From positions 248,001-312,000 of the forward strand of contig JAQGBZ010000009.1 in assembly GCA_034687125.1 (NCBI GenBank): a stretch of 64,000 bases of DNA, written 5' to 3'. Each line of letters starts with the position of its first letter. Position 1 is the stretch's first letter. The translations under genes and the position numbers were made by a program. Below the pieces are notes generated by a model. The model saw only the letters and a program-made list of their open reading frames with translations. It was not told the DNA's origin and ran no database searches. This DNA is from Neelides folsomi. Taxonomy: Eukaryota; Arthropoda; Collembola; Neelipleona; Neelidae. Below are positions 13,701-26,244 of this stretch, one piece after another.

Positions 13701-16700
13701 CAGGGGAAGAAACAAAATTCGGTGTGGAGGAGGCTGCGGCTCCGTACTACATTATGATGGCTTATAACTCCATTAGGAGATGATAAAATGTAAGAGATTC
13801 TCCCTCGGCTCGGACTTGGGTCCGTATAAGTAATGTGGTAGTGGAGAGGCAGGCCGTTGTGACCCTTAGGGTCCAGGTCATTTCTCCTCACTTTTCCCGC
13901 GTATAAATTTCTCGGGAGAAGTTAAGTGTGTGGGAGAGAGCCAGAGAGAAATGACCATAAAAATAAACTACAAGAATGGATTTCTCGGGGAGGGCGTAAA
14001 TGAAGGGGCTTATATAAGAGATATATCTCATCGAGCCGCGATGACCTCTTGAGCTCAAGGGCCAACGGAGTTGGCACTAATATTTGCAAATTGCCGGGCC
14101 CGCCATTAGGGGAGGAATTATTGTAATGGGCCCGAACCAATTATCATTTTTGAGAGAATATTCCGCGCGACAGTGGAGTTCGTGTTGTGAACATTTCCGG
14201 CCTCGGAGGACGGGGAGACGCTACCTGAGCACGTCGAGATGATGATTATTATATGTGTGTTCTATTCGTGGAGGCGCTGACCACGTCTCCCTCCGCCTCA
14301 CATCTCGTCGCTGCCGGAACGGAGAGATCCTGCGAGATTCGTCAAAAGTATTTTAACTGCTAATGGCTCATGGTAATGGGCGGTTCATAACTCTTTCATT
14401 ACAAAAGATATAATTATCATACATGGTAGAGGCCGGAGGAGCTTGAGTCATGGGGCCCAAATGAATGTATTAGAATTCGACCGAGGTGCAGGGGCATTAT
14501 TCTTTATAGACGTATTTTGACATTTTAATACAAATGGCATCTCCAGAAACAGGGAAAAGCTCCCCACCTTTTGAGGTCGACTTTTTTAGAGAGTAAGTGT
14601 GAATGAGGGAGTCGAGGGCGGGTAGCGTTAATGCTCTGATGGCCGGTGGAGGAATGCGGCGTTCTGAGCGGGGCTCTTTACGTGATGATTGCTCCTTCCA
14701 GAGTCATTTTGGGTAAAAAATGTTATTAACATTCTGAGCTCATCCTGTCAATATAGCAAGGGAACGTTAAAACTCGGATTTCCATCCCATCTATATTTTA
14801 CGGCCTTTCAAAGAATGGAATGAAATTAATAGCCAAGAGCCATGGTAAACAAAGCCAGCCCCAGTTCACGTCCATCTCTTCATCCACTGTCAACCGCCGC
14901 ACTTGAGCATTTCCATAATCCTTCATTTATTTCTCTATCAAGTATTAATTGGACATGTGAAATGGGGGTTTTGGCGGCGGGGCCTGAGTCACTCGCTCCC
15001 TTCCCTCATTACCCATGCAGGCGAAACATAATGAGGAGGGAGAATATTATTGAAATTCAATCAAAGACCTCTTTGCATATTCCACAGCCTCATTTGCATG
15101 GCCTTCCAAATGAGAGCGAGTGAAAGAAGCAAAAATTATTTCTCACGGGCTTTAAGCAGCCTCCGCTTCCGAACCGATTAAGAGAGTGCACAAAGGGGAA
15201 GGGAAGGGGATGCAAATCACGTTCACCCCTTTGACCAACTTTTTCCAAACACACAACAGGTGAAATGGGGAGGTAATAGATTGGTCTTATTTGCATCTCC
15301 TTTCCATCTCTCCTTCCATTGAGGCCTTAAGAGAGCGTGGAGGGCGAGGATCGATTTATCCCTTTCTCCTCAATCTCTCAAATACTCGCTACCAGGCCCG
15401 AATCTGCATATCTAAGGGCTTTCCCATAATTTATGCATGCATATTAAACAGTCCGGGCTTTTAAAGTCTTGGGAACCATTCTCCTGCGCCATTAATATTT
15501 GTATTGGAAATTGTCCATAGAAGACCGACCGTATCTCCCCAGCTGGCTCCCCTCACTGCCCAGATCTGTGTATGAATATTCCATTCAGCCTGAGTTCGTT
15601 CATCATTGGAAGAAAGTGTGATTGCTCCCTATTATGCCCCCATCCCGCTCACTGTTACGTCCTAATTGTCCCCCCCATTCCGCAGCGTCCAGCTCCCATC
15701 GATCCCATCTGCTCCGCTAAGACAGAGAGGAGCAATTATGGCGAGCTGGAGCCGAACCTTGGGGACGTCTTGGGAGAAAAAACGGGAGAGCAATAGCCCT
15801 AATGAATTAATGGGGAGAAGTCGTAATTTTATTGTGAATGGTTCGTTTATTTTGTCGTTTTGGTTTGGTGAAAAAATGGCATCTTTTTTTGCCGGACGAC
15901 ATTCGGCTGCGGATTGGGGAGCAGTCAATGTGAAATGAAGGGCCGGATCAAGATAGCCATCAAAATCTTTTTTCCTCCTCGGGATGTCGAGCGGGACGGG
16001 CTCGCATGCATGTGTCCACACGAGAGGCCATATGGGTGGATGGCGTTAATTGGATTAGGAGCATCTGGGATGAGTGTGGGGAATGCGATCGGTTATTGAT
16101 TGAGGGCCGCCGGAGGGCCGGAAGATCCGGATCAGGTGAAGTGGGCTGGAATGTGGGTGGAAGGGGTATTGATGGAGGAGCGGTGAGAGGCAGCTCCGAG
16201 GGTTACAAATTTGAAGTCTTTATAAGAGTTAGTGTGAGATAACAAGGAGGGTAGTTCTGGGGGTGAATCAGCGAATTTCCTCAATTGAAATTTCCTCTTA
16301 ATAATACACTAACTTGTTCAGTGGAATAGTGAACAACAAAAAAAGGCGACAAAATGTTTGATCAATTGATGGTTTTGAGAGTCAAGATAGGTAAATTCCC
16401 AAATCAAAGAAGTGAGACGGGGATAAAAAATCATTCATGTTCTTCTCTCCCCTTGAGATGAGATGATGAATCAAAAGGCTGTCTTTCTGGCACCTTGGCT
16501 CTCTCCCAGGTACCTCTCCCACTGTCTCCAGCCTCCATCACTCTCTTTGTCTGCATACATCCGTGGAGGTACCTGTGGCTGTGTGGCTTTGCGGACTCCA
16601 CTCCAGTTCAGAAGCCACTCATTGTCTCTCCTCCACGTCCACGGTTTAGTGGGAATGCGTCCAATGAAGATTTGTCCCGTCTCCCTCCCTCCTCAAGGAG

Positions 16701-17205
16701 CAATGCCACCCAAAATGCTCAGCCTCAAAAGATTTAAACAAATTAACGCCATTCTCACATGACGAATGAATTTCTTTATCTTCTTTTCCACTTCTCACTC
16801 TCCTCCTCTTGGGAAAGTAAAGCAGATGGAACAAAACCGTCGTCGATCGATCCAATCCACGAGAAACAAAGCGTCCGGTTTCTCAAGACGCCCAGGCCCC
16901 AGCCCTGGAGAGGTTAATTCCGAAATCACGATCGCCTCCCCTCTGCCCATTGAAGGTCATTGGGGATGCGCGTTTAGAAAGGGAAGCTCCTCGAATTCAT
17001 CGAGAGGTGACCAACCGGAACTGGGCGCCCCGTGGGGGGCCCGCTCCTACCTCAGCCTCATCATCCCCTATCAAACATGCCATTGTCGGCGGAGGGATGA
17101 CAGGGAGGGCAGTAATTGGGGATGGGGGAGTCGCTGTGGTGAATGGAGTGTGTGATGCCGAGATAGACATCACATGCGATGGACTAAGGAGCAGATGAAG
17201 GTTTT

Positions 17206-17217
17206 TGGCCAATAAAT
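17206..17217 (+). promoter_or_regulatory. Repeated 12-mer TGGCCAATAAAT, copy 1
   Basis: First of three exact copies of TGGCCAATAAAT upstream of cut. The word contains a CCAAT core and CAATAAA, which resembles posterior-Hox (Abd-B/Cdx type) sites. Binding is inference. Confidence 0.35.
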
Positions 17218-20200
17218 GCATCACTTCCGAGGTGTACGCTTCAGAAATCCTTAGCGGAAGTGGGTAATAGGTTGCCTGCACGAAAAATAGCATGATTGCT
17301 CCACATTGTACGGGGTAAAAGGCAAAAACGCAAAAAGCACAAAAGCGGTTTTTGCGCTCATCATCTCATCTCCGTCTCCTCTCTTTCTTATTCCCCCGAA
17401 ATCTTCAATCAGCGTGAGAGAGGATCATATACTCATTGTGCCGCAGTCACCTATAGCTCGCGCATACATAAATTTATTGTGTCCATTAGCCGGAACGCGA
17501 ACATTTAGCCCATGCATAGGAGCGTAAATTCCCCTCCGTTGTGCATACTACTTATGTATGTTCCTCCAGCTCTTCCAGCAAAAGGGAACGGCGTGTCGAA
17601 GGTCAGCGGCGATCGGGAGGCTGCCCGGTGTCGTTGGCTTATTAAGGCGAGGGAGCCAGGTGCCCCAGGCTACAAGGAGGGAATTGGGAATAATCCAAGG
17701 AAACGGAAAGGAATCAGTCACACCCGACTGAGCTCAAACAATCGAAGGGGTAAAAAAGCCAACTCGTTCCAACTACCCATTGGGGAGATATGATGAACCA
17801 GGGAATTGACGGGTGAGCGGAAGTGGACCCCCTCGCTCCCCCGACTTAACTGATTTGCTTTCAATTCCCATTCGATCGCTATCTGTTCACGCAAAATAAC
17901 CTGAAATTATGATCCCATAAAGGAAAACCTGAAAGGCAACCTGCTGACTCCCACCACCACAATGAATATTGTATCAGGAGCTGTCGGCCGCGAGTGCCCA
18001 ATGGCCGATAAATCCAGAGACCCGCCGGACCCTCTGACACGCCGCCTCAGTTTCAATCAAAGTCAACCCCGGAATGCGCCTCAAATACCCCAATGAATAA
18101 AAGTGGCCGAAAGTAGAGAAATGTTGATTTGTGGGGCTGTGGAGGAAGCAGAGGGGAGCCGAGAGGCTATTGATTTTTTATGAGTGACATCAATTTGTTC
18201 ATTTGGTCGGTGGAGTTGAAGAGCGCTCTTTTTTCCCTTTATTAATGATTGTAAAATGTTCTTGATGGACTGACATGGACGTCGTAGAGCGTCTTCCCAA
18301 TCCCTCCAACCTGAGAAAGAGGCAGTTCTGGTAGGCAGGGTGAGATGTGATTGCCTTGGAAATTTTATTCGTGGGAAAAGTAATTTTTTGCCCTCATATT
18401 TTTGTCATCTTTGTCATATCATCATTATGATCATGTAAGTTGAAAGAACCTCACATTTCTTTTTTGCACTCCCAGATGCACATGAGGAAGGCCCGCCGCC
18501 CACAACCCCCGATGACCCGCCGGCGACCTATTGCCGCTATTGACGGCTATTGACGGATGCGAGAGTCAAGTGGTTCCTCCGACAGCCCCCGCATGGCCCT
18601 CGACGACCTTTCGCGTGAGGTGAGTGTCAAGTGCGCCACCCTGGCTCATTCATGCAGGCAGAAGGAGCTGGGGGCCGGATGTCTCCCACCTCCTTCTCCA
18701 CACACAATGAGGGAGGAGTGAGTAAGGAGAATTCGAGACAGCTTCCGGTGGCTGTAAAAATGAGATATCTATCATTCTAATGAATATCCTTTCTCCGATT
18801 TTAATTGAGTGGGGTTCGTTCCCATCTCAATAATATTGAGAACAATTATATGCCATCCTGGCCGTTGTGGAAATATTCCTTACCTGCTCTCCCCCGCTAA
18901 TCCCCCTCCAATGGACTCTTGAGGCTAATTGGGGATATTGGAGAGGGTATTAACGGCCCTCGTAAAAGGAGTGAATGACTCCGCATTGATAGAGACATTA
19001 TGGAGTGTGGTTAATTGAAATTAAATTTCCTCACCAGAGCTCAATAATAATGAGAGTGAGGGCGGACGGGCCTAATGTACTGAGATCATCATGAGCATCC
19101 CATCAGGCTCCCAAAAAACCTCTGCGGACACAACCAAGAGTATAATTCATTGTTCTGCATCTTTGTAATCGAGGAGGCTCGCCGACTTTGGTCAAAACTA
19201 ATCGTTCTGTCACGTTGTGCACTTTTTACCAAGACCGGACGATAATGGATGTGAGGGTTGCAGTGCGAGGGCTGAGATTTCATTTTTCCTCCAATAATTA
19301 GCACCTCACCTCCAATAATTTCAATAATGACGCCCAAATGAACTCAATCAGGGGACCTTCAATTACGGGCCAGGGAGGAATCATCCTATTATTCCGTCTC
19401 CTCGAGCCATTCGGATCTAGACAGCACTTATCTCGAACTCCACTTACTGTGGAGCCTTAATGGGCCGGTGTCGAGTCGCAGACATTACCGGGCCGTGGGA
19501 CCGCTCCGGCCTCCTTCGATCATGAACCACTCAATTGAAAACCAATGGGCTTCGCGAGGGAAAGGATGACAAATCCAAAAATTTGTTGCTCATCACAATT
19601 AAGATGGCCATATGTCGTGAGGCATGAAGGGAGGCTCTTATTTCCTCCGATTTCGTGATCACTTCTTCTCAGATCGTTTTTGAGCCAAGATGCCATTTTT
19701 TGCCTCTCATCCTTTGATTTCCTTCGTGTCTCTGGATGGGTGAAGTCGACGGAGGTCCGAGACCGGAAGTCTGCCGTGACAGTGCAGAATCATCCCTCAT
19801 CTCTCTCGTGGGCAGACCAGGGAAACAGCTGGTGAGATATGCATGAGGGCTTTCTCCGGAGGAGATCCCTGACCCAGTTGGTTGTGCGTGAGAGTCCGGC
19901 CACCCGCCCGGCTCGCAAAAATCTCCTACATGGATTGCTTTAAGATCTCCTCAAGTAGGGCAGGCAATACATGCATCTGTCTCCTCCTTCCCGGTCTTGG
20001 GTCTTATAGGATAAAATCGATGGAGAAGAGTTGAGTCCTGGTGCAGTCTGCGCTGAAGAAATCCTCCGGTGAACGTCTTCAGCGCATGGTGAGGAAGTCG
20101 ATCAACCAAGATATAGTAGATCGATTTTTTCGGCAGCCAGAGAGATTCGTCGATTCCTTTTTTGAGCCTCAAAGGGGTTTCGCCCAGGCTCATGATCGAA

Positions 20201-20876
20201 CCTTTCGATTGGAAAGTGACCGAAATCGATTGGGCATGCGATTTCGTACTTTCCAATCACACCGCCTCATTTTTGCGCATCACCTCTCCTCCTACTTCTT
20301 TTCTCATAGTCCTCACCACTACCCTTTTTTCTAATGTGTTCGGAAAGTCTAGCACGGCTCTACCCTTCATCGCCCATCCATTTGTCTCCGTCATCCATCT
20401 TCTTCTCGTCTTGGCCGCTCCCGATCGCCACCCTCGCCACATCAATATTCCGATGCGGATGATCTCGCGAGGGTGGTCGTACTCAAATGACAACACTTGA
20501 CAGCCAGCTCAGAGGGTGGAAGGGAAAAGCCCAACTGTTTCGAGTATTTTTGTTTATTGTTTACAGTCCATTGATTTGAAAGAGTCGGCGTTCCCCTTCC
20601 TCTCAATCCTCCAAGACTCCTTCATCTTCATATTTGTATGAATAATAGCCCAGGATTTTTATGCGGCTCTAGGCCCGGGCCCAGGCTCGTTACTCTCGTA
20701 TCATCCACCCCGGCCCAATGTGCGGAATCGAGGAGTAACTAGGGCCGGGAGGGGTTTATGAGCATCAGCTTAGCCTCCCTCCCGCAAGACCATTTCACAT
20801 GGTGAGAGTGACAAGAGACCTGCACCTGCCGAACTCCACTCGACACCTCGCCCGGGCGGTCCGGGCCGCAAGTTAA

Positions 20877-20888
20877 TGGCCAATAAAT
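20877..20888 (+). promoter_or_regulatory. Repeated 12-mer TGGCCAATAAAT, copy 2
   Basis: Second exact copy of the word, in the same orientation, about 3.7 kb from the first. Confidence 0.35.
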
Positions 20889-23615
20889 TGGGCGTAATGA
20901 GGGCTCATGTGTGGTTTGCGGCCGAGATGGCTCACCTGAGGAATTCATCCATTGATTGGATCGCCACTGGGAGGGGAAATAAATGGGGATGGGAAGGTGA
21001 GGAAAAGTCATTTCGGCACAATAAGTCATAAAATAAGAAGAAAGTCATAAAAATATGAAAAGGCTGAATCTTTATAATCCCCATATTCTGATTGTCCTCT
21101 GTAACGAGTGGAAGATGAGGGAGAAATAGAAAGGAAAGACCTTTTGCTAAATTGCTTTTGTCGCACAATAACTTTTTTTCACTCCTTGGAAATTGGTTTG
21201 TCAAATTTTATGCTGCACCATTTTTTCATAGACGGAAGGCAGAGGAGGGCGGAGGTAGGCGAGAGAGAATCAGGGAACTCGGAGTAATTTATTCCCTCTG
21301 CTCTTGGATTTGAGTGTAATGTGAGACTAAGAACAGGTCTTCCTTGTTCTTTTACAAATTAATTTTGGGGGACCCGAGAGCCAGAGACAACTTCAGGCTG
21401 GCGAAGGGTTATAAATTTCCTCATTGTGGACCCGGGACCCGGGGAACCTCCGAGCTCTCCCACTCAATCTAAGAAATTTTAAGGCCCATCCAGGCTCGAT
21501 GGAAGACGGGGATTTGGGTCAAAGTGGCTCTGACAGTTTCTCTCAATCTCCACATTCATATACGCAGACTTGATTGGGAGCGGGGAGGAGAGACTCAAAA
21601 TATGGCGTTTTGACAGAAATCCAATTTACAGCCCGTGACGTGAACCGTCAAGGAGGAAGGTGGGGCCAGCAGGTGAAAATGCTCATACATGCATATATAG
21701 ATCTTCTGTATTCACGTGGAGTAGTTCCCAAATCCAGTGAGGAAATAGTCATGATGGTGTATGTATTAAATATAAGGAGAAGGGAGAACACAAGTAAGTA
21801 CTTATGATTCGATGCGTAGAGCTGGCGAGAAGTCTCTGGGGCGAGATGGCAATGTGATGAGGTAGAGAGAGAGGCCCGCGTCGGAAGTGGGCTATAGGAA
21901 ATAAATATCCTCTCATGGACTTCTCCGCCCGGTGAAGAAAGACTTTCGGAGGAATACATTAGGAGTTACGGGCTCGGGCCCATTGAGAGCGGCGGAGATC
22001 CCCGGCGAAACCCGAGGAAAGAGGACAATTAAAAAGAGAATTAATTACATTTAATTATCCCATCATAGAGTGGGGCCGGGGTGGCCGGTCCCATTGTCTC
22101 CGAATAAAAACTTTCCGGCCCTTCGGAACCACTACCATTACGCATCTCCCTCACATCTAATGAGAGCAGTAATGAGAGGTGAGATGGACGGAGGACCGAG
22201 CTGCATTGCATGTGTTATGACCAGGGTATTGCGGTATTACGACTCGAGCATTATTGTATAGCGGGCAGATCTTCGGTCCTCGCCATTCTCCTGCGCTGCT
22301 CTCCTGTCCCAGTACATGCAGAGCTTTCTGAATAATGTATCATTTCATTAGACTCGTGGAGCTTTCCAATTTTTCTCTTGCTTTATGTTTGCCTTCCTTT
22401 TTCTCTCCGCTTTATATGTTTCGATCTATATTTCTCCTATTTATAAACTCCGTTTTTCTCCTCACTTGACGTCACATTTTGCACACAAGTGAAGGGGGCC
22501 CGCGTCTCGTCCTATTCAAAATTCCCAATCGTCCCAAAACGATCTCATAATATTTCCTGTCATACACTTTGCATATTACCCGCTCTTCTTCCGCCCCTCC
22601 CGGAATCCCCTTCAAAGCTCTCCTTTACCTCTATTATGAATTTATGACATTTCACTTTTTCTCTCCGACGGATCATTTCTTCCTCCCAATTCCATTCAAT
22701 TCCAACGGGGCCGTCGTGAGGCTTATGTCTTTCCCTCCTTTTGCCAACTGCTTAAGTAGCAACATGAGTGGATATACATGCCATTATATGTATGATATTA
22801 TGTATGGGGTTCTGCACCCGTGCTGGGCCGTCCAGATTTGACATTGCGAGGCCGAAGGGGAACGTGGAAGAAACCTATGTGAGGCCTCCTCTCGCATTCC
22901 GCACCTTCCCCTGCGACTCTCCGAAGGTTCCCATTTGAGAATGATGATGACCAAAGAGTGTAACTCGAGTTAATTGAGCCATTTAATTTCCTCCTCCGCC
23001 TCCACGGGCCTCACACAGCCAAGACAAAGGGATTAGAATTAGAGGGGGAAATGAGGATCGTTATCTGTATTGGATTTGATTGAGGGAGTGAAGCAATGAG
23101 CCGTTCCTCTTCGGCGCATATGGGACTCAAGAGTCGAAAGGACTCTCTAGTGGAATAAGATTCTGCAATATTGAGATGAAGTCGGAGCTCATCCGAGAGC
23201 CAAAATCGAATCTCGCTATATCCGCTCTTCCACTTCTCTGAGCCGCAGACGGAGTGCATTAAGACCATTGAAGGAGCAGCAATAAACATACACAGTTTCA
23301 TTCCTGCCCCATTGACGCCCAAGTTCCATTGAGGTTCTCAGTGAGAGGACCACAAATGGGTGATTAATGTGTTTGGGCTCTGAAGGGCCCGCGACCTACA
23401 ATGGATTGACCATGGTCATCACCACCTCTTCATGAGTGTTGACATGTCCCATTGAACGTGCTCGCCGCTGGGTGGGATCGAACAGGCTCCCGGAATTGGG
23501 TGATCGAACATTTCACTTAATGAACCTCGTCCCGGTCACGTGTGGGGACTGATGATGAGACACTCACCTGTGAGGAGACGAATCCTTCCCTGTCTCCCCG
23601 TCATTATGTATTACA

Positions 23616-23627
23616 TGGCCAATAAAT
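23616..23627 (+). promoter_or_regulatory. Repeated 12-mer TGGCCAATAAAT, copy 3
   Basis: Third exact copy, same orientation, about 2.7 kb from the second and 2.4 kb before the cut coding start. The bases A and T on either side are shared with copy 2, giving ATGGCCAATAAATT in both. Confidence 0.35.
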
Positions 23628-25261
23628 TGTGGGTGAGAGCGGGATAAGGGAGGGAGCGGGAAGCAATCTTCTTAGTGGCACGCAATTCACTCATAAAGGC
23701 TTGAGCTGCAGAGAGATTTTTTCTCGTCTCCTGACCCTCTCCTCTGCTCATCCCGAGAATGAGGGAGTTGTTAAGACGACTTAAGAGCCGCTCAGCCCAA
23801 GGTATTTTGATCCGGTGAGAAATTTGGTAAGAAATCCTGGAAATACCATAAATTGTGGATTTAGCCGAGTTTTTGCGGGAGCGGATTGGGAAGGGTAATC
23901 TCGAGAGTGGGACGATGATTCGTCCGTGGGAAATGATTTATTCCTCAAATTGGGAGCTGAGGAGTTCAGTGGACTTGGACGGCGGTGGATGAGGCTTGGA
24001 TTGGTCCTCGGAAGCCGACGATGTGACAAGTGAGGGAGGAGGAAGGAGATAGGTTGAGGCAATATTCATGGTACCTGCCAGCTCAATGAGGCAATCTCCT
24101 TCTTCAGACATATATGCCTCATTCGAGATGCCGTGTGCATCCTGGAACGCACGGAACGACAGACGACAATGAGATGAGGGCTGGCGATAAAAGCCGACCT
24201 CTCCGCCAAACTCTTTTCCCCCTAATTAAAACTTAAACTTCCAATTAATTCTAATTAAGGGCTGGGAGTGTACCTCTGAGCGATTCTTCCTCAGAGCACG
24301 AGCCAAGGAGAATTCGAGCAATTTTTTCCGCCTCTCCAAAATCTTAATTGCTCCATAATGAAACTCGCCCGAATTTCAATTACATTTTCATCATCCGCCT
24401 CTCCTGCGGATCTCTGGGAAATTGGTCTTGAATAAACATTTCCCTGTTTTTCTTCCTCCGGGACGGCATTAGAGAGAAGTTCACCTCCAATTTGCACATG
24501 GGGCTAATGAGGGCCGGGATGCATCACATTGTTGGAGCGATGGGTGGTAATGTGATCTGTATTGGGTCGGGAGGTCCGGTGTCTTGAGAGCGAGGTGAAG
24601 ATGTGAGCCGAGCTGCTGGTGGCAAGGGGTTGTTGTTGGGGATGCTCAAGGAGTTCCTCACCGTCGTCTGGCTTTGCTTTCCAATCCTCCACCCTTTGGG
24701 TCGGACCGATTCTCCAATCCGGGAATCAATCCGGAGCCAAGACATGCGCCGGGTTCTTATTTCCTATAGACAATTCCTGATCGAATTGAATGATCGGCCC
24801 CCTGCATCTGTATCGCTCGCTATTGAGGAGGGGGCCTGGGGGTCGAGCCTTCTTGGGTGCTCACCACCGACTCTTGCCCTATCGACAGCCCCAAATACCC
24901 TCGGAGCTCAGTTCTCAACTACCCTCGGAACTGGCACGATGCAGATCCTTGCTCTGCTCTCCCCGGCGAACCTCGTCGCCGTCCCTCGCCTTCCTCCCTC
25001 GTCGGATCAGGTGCTTCCCTCCACTCGGCCCTCATACCCCAAGTGACAGTGCGGACAAGCCCGAACTCGTTCCTCGATCAGTGAGTGTCCCTTTACCTCT
25101 GTGGAAACCAGCCATGGTGGCGGGTTCGAGAGGAACTCCTCCGACCTTTTGAGGTAATTCGGTGGAGGCCGAAACTCACCTCCGGATGGTTTCCGGGGGC
25201 GAGTCGGACTAATTCTAGCATTCTGTAGCGAATTGACTCGGTTTGGGCTGACAATAAATTG

Positions 25262-25287
25262 ACACATACACACACTCACACACACAC
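25262..25287. repeat. Imperfect (CA)n microsatellite
   Basis: A CA-rich run broken by two T substitutions, about 760 bases before the first cut coding exon. Confidence 0.85.
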
Positions 25288-26046
25288 GGGAACCACCACA
25301 CGCTGAATTAATCCGCCGACTATCTCGCTTTTAATATCCTTCACATTGTATTATATTCCACTGGAGGTGATAAATAGCTTATTGCTCCCTCGATATTGAT
25401 TACTTTTTCATTATTGACTATCGGCTTTCCCAAATCCCACTAAGCTAAAAATTTTAATCCGCCTCATCGCGACTGTTTGAACGGGCGGTGGGCGAGGGAG
25501 ATAGGAATTTCCTCTAATCACTAAATTGGAGATAGCGGCTAAGCCATTAAGGCCGGATCGTTTTTATGTTCACCGTGTTTATTGATTGATTACCGCTCAT
25601 TATCCATCAATAGGAGAGAGTAAGGGTTCATTTCACAAAAATGGATTACGTCCTCTCTCTCTCTCTTGGAGACCACCTTTGATAAATGCGGCAATTGCCT
25701 GTTTCCCCGTTATAAACCCCTTCATATCTAGGCATAATGAAATAATCAACTGTGAAATCCCTGTATCTCTCTCCTCCCGTAATCTCCGGCAAGGAGAAAT
25801 AAATCAGAGTTAGCCTCTCTGTCCCAATCCTCCCTCCTCGTCACCTCGAGAGGGACCATCGTCGAATTCGCTACAAAATGCTAAATTGTATAATCTTTGA
25901 CTAGCCGCTCCGGAACTTCCAACTCCTCAAGACCGCCGTTCAATTGTGTGCCAAATACTTTTCCAAGTTCCACCCAAAGATTAATATTTCGGTCTCCCCG
26001 CGAAAGAGATAAATGTGGTAGCGTCAGTGAGTGAGTTCCCTGTACA

Positions 26047-26244
26047 ATGTACGGTCACAAGAATCGGACGCTGGGAGTAGACTATTGTCACCTTATGCCC
26101 ATGGAAGCACTTTCCCCTTCGCTCGGGACTTCTTCGCCTCCGCCGCCTGGGCCTCCGTTGCACTCTTCGTCACCCAATCCACCACCTGTCGATTGGATCC
26201 TGAAAAAAGAGCGAATCTTCCTCCTCGCTCAGTTCTGGCAACAA
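26047..26244 (+). CDS. cut exon 1: start and conserved N-terminal motif
   Basis: Encodes a Pro/Ser-rich leader and then [18 protein letters not shown], which matches the Drosophila Cut N-terminus [18 protein letters not shown] as I remember it. The exon ends after a CAA codon at GTAATA (phase 0). The second half is firmly coding. Whether translation begins at this ATG or at 26,095/26,101 is open. Confidence 0.88.

Larger units (their letters stand above)
1..26046. other. Non-coding upstream region of cut
   Basis: About 26 kb with no exon that I can support by homology. Open frames here are short, overlap on both strands and show no recognisable domain. The base composition is visibly more GC-rich than the DNA right of 39.4 kb, and short CCATAAA, CAATAAA and TAATTA words recur. 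Drosophila cut is known for very large 5' enhancer DNA, so I infer regulatory sequence and perhaps non-coding 5' exons. The cut transcription start was not located. Confidence 0.55.

Noticed and set aside
24603-25046. 147-codon open frame upstream of cut
   Set aside because: No recognisable motif, and it overlaps other open frames on both strands.
24857-25080. Frame LTTDSCPIDSPKYPRSSVLN... ending at a GTGAGT donor, 1 kb before cut
   Set aside because: The donor would be phase 2 and does not join in frame to any acceptor in cut exon 1. No homology; it may at most be part of a 5' UTR exon.
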